The notes under the pieces are model-generated. The model saw only the letters and a list, made by a program, of their open reading frames with translations, was not told the DNA's origin and did not search any database. 5,197 nucleotides of DNA from Bacteroidota bacterium. Lineage in GTDB: Bacteria; Bacteroidota; Rhodothermia; Rhodothermales; UBA10348. Both the position numbers and the translations under genes were made by a program. Of this stretch, positions 1 to 5,197 are shown piece by piece. The stretch is from positions 1 to 5,197 of the forward strand of contig JAHEEH010000182.1 of NCBI GenBank assembly GCA_024640835.1, given 5' to 3'. Each line of letters begins with the position of its first letter. Position 1 is the stretch's first letter.

Positions 1-951
1 GAGGTGGGAGACCGAACTGTAGGCGACGAGCTTCTTCGCGTCGGTCTGCGCACGCGAGACCAGCGCGCCGTACACGATTCCGATGACCGCCAGGATCGCG
101 AAGAACATGGCGTACTCCTGCGCCGCGACCGGGAAGAAAGGCAGGCAGAACTTCACGAGCCCGTAGGTGCCCATCTTCAGGAGAACGCCGGCCAGGATTA
201 CGGATCCTCCAGTCGGGGCCTGCACGTGCGCATCCGGAAGCCACGTGTGCAGCGGGAAGAGCGGCACCTTGATCGAGAAGGCGAGCGCGAAGAGCAGGAA
301 GAGCCAACCCTGCATGGACAGCGGCATGTTGTACGCGACCAGCTTGTACCAGTCGGTCGTGAACGCGCCGGCGTTCACCGCGTCGCCCGCCGCGAAACCG
401 AGGTACAGGATGGCGACCAGCATCAGCAGCGAGCCGACCAGCGTGTACAGCACGAATTTCACGGCCGCGTACACCCGCTCCTCGCCGCCCCAGATCCCGA
501 TGATGAAGTACATCGGGATCAGCGTCAGCTCGAAGAAGACGTAGAAGAGAAAGATGTCGTAGGCCGCGAAGACACCCGTTACGCCCGTCTGAAGCACCAG
601 CAGGAGCGTGTAATAGGCCTTGTGGCTCTTCCCGATGTAGGTCCAGGACGAGAGCACGACGATCGGCCCGAGCAGCGTCGTGAGCAGGATGAGCGCCAGG
701 TTCAGCCCGTCGATGCCCACGAAGTACTTCACGTCGAACGACGCGGGGAACCAGCCCGCCCACGTGTCGGCCATCTGGGGCACCTGGGCCGTGGAAACCG
801 CCGGATCGAATCCGGTCGACAGAACGAACGTGACCGTGGTGACGAGGAGCGCCGACCAGCGGATGCCGTTCACGCTCCGCGAGACGAGCGTGAGAAGCGC
901 GCCGACCAGCGGCAGGAAGATGACGACGGACGTCAGGTTCGGGATGTTCAT
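1..951 (-). CDS. nuoM: NADH-quinone oxidoreductase subunit M, N-terminal 317 residues (3' end outside window)
   Basis: Antiporter-like proton-pumping subunit of the complex I membrane arm. The frame is open from an ATG at 951 to the left edge. It encodes a hydrophobic protein starting MNIPNLTSVVIFLPLVGALL, a typical NuoM N-terminus. Residues 81-84 (DGLN) match the family's GIDGLN/GIDGIS region. Residues 134-148 carry FLFYVFFELTLIPMY with E141, the counterpart of E. coli E144. Residues 226-242 carry SIKVPLFPLHTWLPDAH with K228 (the TM7 pump Lys, E. coli K234). Residues 250-263 carry SVILAGVLLKMGTY with K259 (E. coli K265). The visible part ends in KKLVAYSSVSHL, a conserved family block. About 60% of a usual 500-530 residue protein is present, covering roughly the first nine or ten membrane helices. 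The start lies 37 bases after nuoL with no GGAGG before it; the only related string is CCTCC on the coding strand. Identification is near certain; nuoN probably follows outside the window. Confidence 0.97.
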   Translation of the reverse strand, partial: MNIPNLTSVVIFLPLVGALLTLVSRSVNGIRWSALLVTTVTFVLSTGFDPAVSTAQVPQMADTWAGWFPASFDVKYFVGIDGLNLALILLTTLLGPIVVLSSWTYIGKSHKAYYTLLLVLQTGVTGVFAAYDIFLFYVFFELTLIPMYFIIGIWGGEERVYAAVKFVLYTLVGSLLMLVAILYLGFAAGDAVNAGAFTTDWYKLVAYNMPLSMQGWLFLLFALAFSIKVPLFPLHTWLPDAHVQAPTGGSVILAGVLLKMGTYGLVKFCLPFFPVAAQEYAMFFAILAVIGIVYGALVSRAQTDAKKLVAYSSVSHL

Positions 952-988
952 CGGGAACGGATCCGGAGGTTCAGTGGGGCGGGGCGGG

Positions 989-2974
989 TCAGCCGAACAG
1001 CATGAGGCTGATCACCAGCAGCACCCCGACGACGATGGCGGCCGCGTAGGTCTGGACGACGCCGGTCTGCGCGTATCGGAGTACGAGCCCGGCTCCCCGG
1101 GTGACGTACCCCACGGCGTTGACGAGACCGTCGACCACGTACTTGTCGAATGGACCGAAGACCCGCTCCGACCCGTCATTCACGAGGCGGACAAAGGTCT
1201 TGTCGTAGAGTTCGTCCACGAAATACTTGCCCTTCCACACGCGGTAGAGGGCTCCCAGGCGAGTGGCGAGCGTCCCGTCGAAGGCCAGGGCGTGGCGGCC
1301 GTAAACGCGCCAGCCGATGGCCATCCCCAGGATCGCGATCATGGACCCGAGCGCGATGAGCCCCCACTCGGTGCCCAGCCCGATGTGGGTCTCGAATGCC
1401 GCCTCGGCGACCGGCCCGTGGCCGCCCGCCAGGAAATGATGGATCAGGTTGTACTCGCCGTGTCCGATGACCGCCGGGATGCCGACGTAGCCGCCGACTA
1501 CCGACAGGATGCCCAGCACCCAGAGCGGTACGGTCATGGTCCACGGGGACTCGTGGGGATGGATCCTGTCCGCGTGCGGCCACCGGGGTTCGCCCTCGAA
1601 GGTCAGGACGTAGGCCCTTGCCATGTAGATGGCCGTGAGGAAAGCCGTGATGAGCCCGATGATCCACGCGAACCAGGCCGAGCCCATGCCCCCCGTGCCG
1701 GCCTCGAAGGCCTTGAACAGGATCTCGTCCTTGGAGAAGAAGCCCGAGAAGAGCGGAATGCCTGCAATCGCTATGGTGGAGAGCAGGAACGTGATGCGCG
1801 TCGACGGCATGAAGCGCTTGAGGCCTCCCATCGTCCGCATGTCCTGTGGATCCAGCTCGTGCCCGTGCCCGTCGTGTGCCAGCTCGTGCTCGACGTGGTG
1901 CATGGAGTGGATCACCGAGCCCGATCCGAGGAACAGGCAGCCCTTGAAGAACGCGTGCGTCATCACATGGAAGATGGCCACGAAGAACGCCCCCACGCCG
2001 GAGGCCACGAACATGTAGCCGAGCTGCGAAACGGTCGAGTAGGCGAGCACCTTCTTGATGTCGTTCTGCGTGATCGCGATGGTCGCCGCGACGATGGCGG
2101 TAAGCGCACCCACCACCGTGATCACCGCCATGATCGTCGGCGCCGCCAGCACCACGGGCGACATGCGGGCGAGCATGTAGAGGCCGCTCGTGACCATGGT
2201 CGCCGCGTGGATCAGCGCGGAGACCGGGGTCGGGCCGGCCATGGCATCCGGGAGCCAGGTGAAGAGCGGGATCTGCGCGCTCTTGCCGGTTGCTCCGATG
2301 AAGAGCAGCAGCACCGCCCAGTTCAGGGCGACCGGGTTCATCGAGGGACCCTCGGCCAGCAGCGTGTCGAAGTCGAGCGCGCCGAGCTCACGCACGAAGA
2401 TGAACATCGCCAGCAGGAAGGCGAAGTCCCCCACGCGGTTCATGATGAAGGCCTTGTTGCCGGCCGCCGAGTTCTTGAGATCCGTGTACCAGAACCCGAT
2501 CAGGAGGTACGAGCAGAGCCCGACGCCTTCCCATCCCAGGAACAGCACCAGCAGGCTGTCGCCCAGGACCAGGTTCAGCATCATGAAGATGAACAGGTTC
2601 AGGTACGCGAAGAACCGGAAGAAGCCCGGGTCTCCGTGCATGTACCCGATCGAGTAGAGATGGATGATCCCGCCCACGCCCGTCACGATCATGGTCATCG
2701 TGAGCGAGAGCGCATCGATGCGGTAGGCGAAGGAGACGTCGAAGTCGCCTGCCGCGATCCACGGCATGATCTCCGCGACGTGCGCGTGCCCCTCGTAGCC
2801 CAGGAAGAGGGCCACCGCGATCGCGAACGGAACGGCCACGACGAGGGTGCCGACCGTGCCGATCAGGATCTCCCGGTTTCGGAGTGACGGCACGAACAGC
2901 GGAACGAGTCCGTTCAGAACCGCTCCCGCGAGGGGGAGGAGCAGCACCAGCAGGACGAGGGTGTCGATATCCAT
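989..2974 (-). CDS. nuoL: NADH-quinone oxidoreductase subunit L
   Basis: The most distal antiporter-like pump subunit of complex I, carrying the long lateral helix along the membrane arm. The protein is 661 residues, within the usual 610-680. Family blocks in order: RIDALSLTM (85-93), LFLGWEGVGLCSYLLIGFW (144-162) with E149, MNRVGDF (178-184), the block IGATGKSAQIPLFTWLPDA (226-244) with K231, PTPVSALIHAATMVTSG (248-264) with H256, VLAYSTVSQLGYM (309-321), HAFFKGCLFLGSGSVIH (340-356) with K344, and FSGFFSKDEIL (409-419). The region around 520-620 and the last hydrophobic segment (about 640-660) fit the lateral helix and its C-terminal anchor. The reading frame is open upstream to 3073, but the ATG at 2974 gives the conserved start MDIDTLVLLVLLLPLAGAVL and avoids overlapping nuoK. 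Just before this ATG the coding strand reads CCTTCCTCCC, not a Shine-Dalgarno site. Unusual: a His-rich loop at residues 356-372. All pump residues are intact, so it is probably functional. Confidence 0.98.
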   Translation of the reverse strand: MDIDTLVLLVLLLPLAGAVLNGLVPLFVPSLRNREILIGTVGTLVVAVPFAIAVALFLGYEGHAHVAEIMPWIAAGDFDVSFAYRIDALSLTMTMIVTGVGGIIHLYSIGYMHGDPGFFRFFAYLNLFIFMMLNLVLGDSLLVLFLGWEGVGLCSYLLIGFWYTDLKNSAAGNKAFIMNRVGDFAFLLAMFIFVRELGALDFDTLLAEGPSMNPVALNWAVLLLFIGATGKSAQIPLFTWLPDAMAGPTPVSALIHAATMVTSGLYMLARMSPVVLAAPTIMAVITVVGALTAIVAATIAITQNDIKKVLAYSTVSQLGYMFVASGVGAFFVAIFHVMTHAFFKGCLFLGSGSVIHSMHHVEHELAHDGHGHELDPQDMRTMGGLKRFMPSTRITFLLSTIAIAGIPLFSGFFSKDEILFKAFEAGTGGMGSAWFAWIIGLITAFLTAIYMARAYVLTFEGEPRWPHADRIHPHESPWTMTVPLWVLGILSVVGGYVGIPAVIGHGEYNLIHHFLAGGHGPVAEAAFETHIGLGTEWGLIALGSMIAILGMAIGWRVYGRHALAFDGTLATRLGALYRVWKGKYFVDELYDKTFVRLVNDGSERVFGPFDKYVVDGLVNAVGYVTRGAGLVLRYAQTGVVQTYAAAIVVGVLLVISLMLFG

Positions 2975-2989
2975 GGGAGGAAGGTTCGG

Positions 2990-3010
2990 GGAAGCCGCGC
3001 GCGGCCTTCC
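2990..3010 (-). other. Inverted repeat / hairpin in the nuoK-nuoL gap
   Basis: Within the 37-base gap, arms GGAAGGCCG and CGGCTTCC (minus strand) can form an 8-bp stem with one bulged base and a CGCG tetraloop. No T-run follows, so it does not look like an intrinsic terminator, and nuoL must be transcribed through it. The 5' arm GGAAGG can alternatively pair perfectly with CCTTCC at 2978-2983, four bases before the nuoL ATG. The pairings are seen in the sequence; any role in mRNA processing or translation of nuoL is inference. Confidence 0.4.
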
Positions 3011-3011
3011 G

Positions 3012-3317
3012 TCAGTACCGGAAGAGATTGATGTTCGTGACGTCGATCGTGAGACGACTGCGGAATATGGCAATCACGATGGCAAGCCCGACGGCCGCTT
3101 CGGCCGCCGCCACCGACATCACGAAGAAGACGAGGATCTGTCCGGCGGTGTCGCCCATCGCCTGGCTGAACGTCACGAGCGTCAGGTTGACCGCGTTGAG
3201 CATCAGCTCCACGGACATCAGGATGACGATGGCGTTTCGCCTGAGCAGCACGCCGAGGACCCCGATCACGAACAGTACCGCGCCCAGGGTCAGATACCAG
3301 TTGATGGTGATTTCCAT
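3012..3317 (-). CDS. nuoK: NADH-quinone oxidoreductase subunit K
   Basis: Small three-helix membrane subunit of complex I, related to MrpC, which passes the conformational and proton signal from the quinone site to the antiporter-like subunits. The length of 101 residues is exactly the family norm. Helix 1 is about residues 6-24. Helix 2 contains [17 protein letters not shown] (32-48) with E37, and helix 3 contains [20 protein letters not shown] (64-83) with E73. These two buried glutamates correspond to E36 and E72 of E. coli and are essential for pumping there. The gene ends LFRY-TGA, a common family ending. It sits 30 bases after nuoJ and 37 before nuoL. No purine-rich ribosome-binding site is placed before the ATG; the coding strand reads CCCCTCCCCA immediately upstream, and an AGGA lies about 18 bases away, too far to be a standard site. 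Confidence 0.98.
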   Translation of the reverse strand: MEITINWYLTLGAVLFVIGVLGVLLRRNAIVILMSVELMLNAVNLTLVTFSQAMGDTAGQILVFFVMSVAAAEAAVGLAIVIAIFRSRLTIDVTNINLFRY

Positions 3318-3347
3318 TGGGGAGGGGACTGGATTTCCTGGGACCGA

Positions 3348-3857
3348 CTACTTGAAGCGGCGCTGCGCGAGAAGTACCGCCCCGATCGTCGCGACCAGGA
3401 GGAGGATGCCGATGACCTCGAGCGGGAACGCGTACCGCGTGAAGAGCACCTTCGCGAGCACGCCGGCCGTTCCGCTCTGCGCGGCCGATTCGACCGAGAT
3501 GGGTTGCGGAACCACGTCCAGCGCCATGGAAGTGACGAACGCCAGCTGCGCGAACACCCCGAGACCGAGGGCGGATGCGACGACGCGCCGCCAGCCGATG
3601 GTCTTCAGGCTGGGCAGGTCCGCAAGGTTGAGCAGCATGATCACGAACACGAACAGCACCATGATGGCCCCGGCGTACACCAGCACCTGGATGACTGCGA
3701 TGAAGCGCGCGCTCAGGGTCAAGTACAGACCGGCGACGCAGAACAGATTCAGGATGAGCCAGAGTGCGCTCGATACCGGGTTCCGGGACACGAGCATGCC
3801 CAACGCACCGGCGATCGCCGTGACGGCGAAAAGGAAGAAGAGGATCGGCCCGATCAT
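3348..3857 (-). CDS. nuoJ: NADH-quinone oxidoreductase subunit J
   Basis: Membrane subunit of complex I with five expected helices, next to the quinone-site end of the proton path. The protein is 169 residues, typical for NuoJ (about 160-200). It begins MIGPILFFLFAVTAIAGALG, then the conserved RNPVSSALWLILNLFCVAGL (26-45) and VLVYAGAIMVLFVFVIMLLN (58-77). That last segment is the TM3 hallmark, with Y61 matching the Tyr of the pi-bulge involved in the open/closed transition. The C-terminus has EVIGILLLVATIGAVLLAQR (147-166), another family signature. The frame stays open well upstream, but that part is Arg/Pro-rich and not membrane-like, so the ATG at 3857 is the best start. It is the first gene of the unit: there is no nuoI before it, only a divergent sugar kinase. 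The coding-strand leader has CACCTCC 14 bases before the ATG and no GGAGG at ribosome-binding distance. Confidence 0.96.
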   Translation of the reverse strand: MIGPILFFLFAVTAIAGALGMLVSRNPVSSALWLILNLFCVAGLYLTLSARFIAVIQVLVYAGAIMVLFVFVIMLLNLADLPSLKTIGWRRVVASALGLGVFAQLAFVTSMALDVVPQPISVESAAQSGTAGVLAKVLFTRYAFPLEVIGILLLVATIGAVLLAQRRFK

Positions 3858-4170
3858 GAGTTGGATGGGCTGGAGGTGCGCGCGCGATCGGGTCGCCGTT
3901 CCGGTTCGAAAAGCGTGACCGGTGCGCTGAATCGGGGCGCAAGTTAGTCCCCCCCTCCATAGCCGGCAAGAAAAGATCGCATAAAGAGGCAGCGCCCGAA
4001 TCGACGAATCAGAGCCATTAGAGCGGGTTTTTCGCAACGGTCGGCGAGTTCGGCCCGACGCCCTCCCGGGGTGCCCCGCCGCTCGGCGCGCGATCACGCC
4101 GCACCGGCGCTCCGGCTGCTGTGGCCGCTCGCGACGGGTCGCCGTATTCTGCGCTCCGACGGACCTCAGC
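3858..4170. other. Divergent intergenic region between nuoJ and the sugar kinase
   Basis: About 313 bases with no convincing protein gene on either strand; open frames here are Arg/Pro/Ala-rich and unlike any family I recognise. The stretch around 3960-4037 is noticeably richer in A and T than its surroundings, which fits a promoter zone for the nuoJ unit. The minus strand there carries a run of seven G (3949-3955) and a possible 24-codon leader frame (3944-4018). The kinase-proximal half is very GC-rich and includes a CGGGG-TG-CCCCG inverted repeat (4067-4078). A TATTCT hexamer at 4145-4150 could be a weak -10 box for the kinase, but no matching -35 box is seen. No terminator, tRNA or clear operator was found. 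Confidence 0.6.
4008..4037 (-). promoter_or_regulatory. Weak candidate promoter for the nuoJKLM unit
   Basis: On the minus strand, TTGCGA (4037-4032) and TCTGAT (4013-4008) are separated by 18 bases and each matches the sigma-70 consensus in four of six positions. They lie in the most A+T-rich part of the intergenic region and would give a 5' leader of roughly 140 bases before nuoJ. This is a by-eye match only; in a GC-rich organism of unknown phylum the consensus may not apply. Confidence 0.15.
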
Positions 4171-5197
4171 GTGGACCATGCCATCGACATACTGACCTCG
4201 GCGGGCCTGCCCCCGGCCGTCGCCGCGGGGCACGTGGACGCGATCGGGGCGCTTGCCGCCGCCGCCGGCGCTTCCGGGCACCGGTTCCTCGTGCCCGGCC
4301 GGATAGAGGTGCTGGGCAAGCATACCGATTATGCCGGCGGCTCGAGCCTGACCTGCGCATCCAGCCGCTGCATCCGCGTGGTGGCGATTCCCCGCGACGA
4401 CGGCGTCGTCCGGATCCACGAGCCCGAGCTCGGGCGCTATGCCGCGCTCGAGGCCGGTGTCGGGGCCTCGGCGGCTCCCGGGCACTGGTCCGCCTACGCA
4501 GCGACCGTGATCCGGCGAGCGGCGGCCAACGCGCCAGGACGCCTTCGCGGGGTGGATATCTGGCTGTCCAGCGACCTGCCGCGCGCGGCCGGCATGAGTT
4601 CGTCATCCGCGTTCATGGTGGCCGTGTTCCTGGCGCTCGACGCCTCGTCCGACCTTCGCGATCCGCTTCTCGGGGACGTGCCCGACACCGACTCCCTGGC
4701 CGGATACCTGGCGTGCGTCGAGAACGGGAGCACCTACGGGCAGTTGGCGGGCGACCGCGGCGTGGGGACGGCCGGCGGCTCGGAGGATCACGTGGCCATT
4801 CTCCTCTCACGGGCGGGTAGCGTGGGGCGGTACCGGTACGCGCCGTTCGCCCGGGAGGGGCGTTTGCCCGTTCCCGCGGGGCATACGCTCGTCGTCGGCG
4901 CGAGCGGCGTGACGGCCAAGAAGACCGGAGCGGCGCGGGCCCGCTACAACCGCGCTTCCCGCCTGGCCCACGACGTGGTCGCGGCGTGGAACCAGGCGAC
5001 GGGGGAAGAGTCGCGGCATCTCGCCGAGCTCCTCGAGCGCCGCCCCGAAGCGCCGCAGCGCCTGGCGGCCGAACTGGCGGAGGAGACCGAATCCGGGGGA
5101 CTGCTGCGGCGGATGGAGCATTTCCGGGTCGAACAGCAGGAGGTCATCCCGGCCGCGTGGACCGCCCTCTCGCGGGGCGATCTTTCCTCGTTCGGTA
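4171..5197 (+). CDS. GHMP-family sugar kinase, galactokinase-like (3' end outside window)
   Basis: ATP-dependent, presumably cytosolic, small-molecule kinase; by family it would phosphorylate a sugar. 342 codons are present from a GTG at 4171 with no stop before the edge. Residues 43-57 read GRIEVLGKHTDYAGG, aligning with the galactokinase sugar-binding motif; R44, H51, D53 and Y54 are kept, but the usual Glu before HTDY is K50. Residues 134-147 (SDLPRAAGMSSSSA) are the GHMP phosphate-binding loop. Residues 202-210 (GGSEDHVAI) align with the galactokinase G-x-MDQ block and place D206 as likely catalytic base. YNRASR (259-264) matches the galactokinase YN-x-R segment. The C-terminal Gly-rich motif should lie beyond the window. 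The start is uncertain: no ATG is in a good place, GTG at 4171 gives a plausible helical N-terminus, and no Shine-Dalgarno is visible. Galactose is possible, but another sugar (arabinose, galacturonate, an N-acetylhexosamine) cannot be excluded, so no gene symbol is given. It is divergent from nuoJ with no evident functional link. Confidence 0.85.
   Translation, partial: MDHAIDILTSAGLPPAVAAGHVDAIGALAAAAGASGHRFLVPGRIEVLGKHTDYAGGSSLTCASSRCIRVVAIPRDDGVVRIHEPELGRYAALEAGVGASAAPGHWSAYAATVIRRAAANAPGRLRGVDIWLSSDLPRAAGMSSSSAFMVAVFLALDASSDLRDPLLGDVPDTDSLAGYLACVENGSTYGQLAGDRGVGTAGGSEDHVAILLSRAGSVGRYRYAPFAREGRLPVPAGHTLVVGASGVTAKKTGAARARYNRASRLAHDVVAAWNQATGEESRHLAELLERRPEAPQRLAAELAEETESGGLLRRMEHFRVEQQEVIPAAWTALSRGDLSSFG

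Noticed and set aside
4..1005. Plus-strand open frame (333 codons) antisense to nuoM
   Set aside because: Highly charged, low-complexity composition; the opposite strand encodes conserved NuoM over the whole span.
680..2887. Very long plus-strand open frame (735 codons) antisense to nuoL and nuoM
   Set aside because: Its product is an implausible Arg/Asp/His/Glu-rich chain with no recognisable domain. It mirrors the high-GC codon usage of genuine nuoL on the opposite strand, which has complete family motifs throughout.
989..2974. NuoL as an MrpA/MnhA-type Na+/H+ antiporter or hydrogenase subunit instead of complex I
   Set aside because: Length of 661 residues, presence of NuoJ and NuoK of exact complex I size upstream, and NuoM immediately downstream fit complex I. 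MrpA would be longer and followed by MrpB/C.
3899..3912. GGTTCGAA string resembling a tRNA T-loop
   Set aside because: The flanking bases do not form the 5-bp T stem, and no acceptor, D or anticodon arm is seen nearby.
2847..3947. Plus-strand open frames antisense to nuoJ and nuoK
   Set aside because: No domain or membrane pattern; both minus-strand genes are unmistakable by length and motif.
4396..4435. Palindromes in the kinase gene (GACGAC-GGC-GTCGTC at 4396-4410 and the 14-base GCCCGAGCTCGGGC at 4422-4435)
   Set aside because: Inside coding sequence, short, and expected in GC-rich DNA; no operator or repeat copy elsewhere in the window.
4071..4820. Plus-strand open frame of 249 codons overlapping the sugar kinase in another frame
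   Set aside because: Arg/Gly/Ala-rich shadow. The frame starting at 4171 carries the GHMP motifs and stays open to the edge.

Overview
The window is from a GC-rich bacterial chromosome (roughly 63-66% G+C by eye). It holds two divergent transcription units separated by a gap of about 310 bases. On the minus strand, reading from about 3857 down to the left edge, are four membrane-arm genes of respiratory complex I (NADH:quinone oxidoreductase) in the canonical order nuoJ, nuoK, nuoL, nuoM; nuoM runs off the left edge. On the plus strand, from about 4171 to the right edge, is the 5' two thirds or more of a GHMP-superfamily sugar kinase related to galactokinase.

The four Nuo proteins form the distal proton-pumping part of complex I. 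NuoJ and NuoK carry the helices that link the quinone site to the antiporter-like subunits, and NuoL and NuoM are the antiporter-like pump modules. All recognisable key charged residues are present: NuoK E37 and E73; NuoL E149, K231, H256 and K344; NuoM E141, K228 and K259. The genes are tightly packed with gaps of 30, 37 and 37 bases, so one polycistronic mRNA is likely, presumably continuing into nuoN beyond the left edge. No nuoI or other peripheral-arm gene lies upstream of nuoJ, so this block starts at nuoJ and the rest of complex I must be encoded elsewhere.

The sugar kinase keeps the three-part logic of a galactokinase-like GHMP kinase as far as it is visible: a sugar-binding N-terminal motif, an SSSSA phosphate loop and a likely catalytic Asp. 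Its sugar-binding motif differs from textbook galactokinase, with Lys in place of the Glu that precedes the HTDY block, so its substrate is uncertain.

Nothing in the window looks like a mobile element, CRISPR array, RNA gene or new defence system. The points most worth a second look are: the noncanonical kinase motif; CCTCC (anti-Shine-Dalgarno-like) leaders before all four nuo genes where GGAGG would be expected; a His-rich loop insertion in NuoL; and a hairpin with two alternative pairings in the nuoK-nuoL gap. The organism cannot be fixed from this window. Gemmatimonadota or a related GC-rich phylum with weak Shine-Dalgarno use is a guess, not a demonstration.
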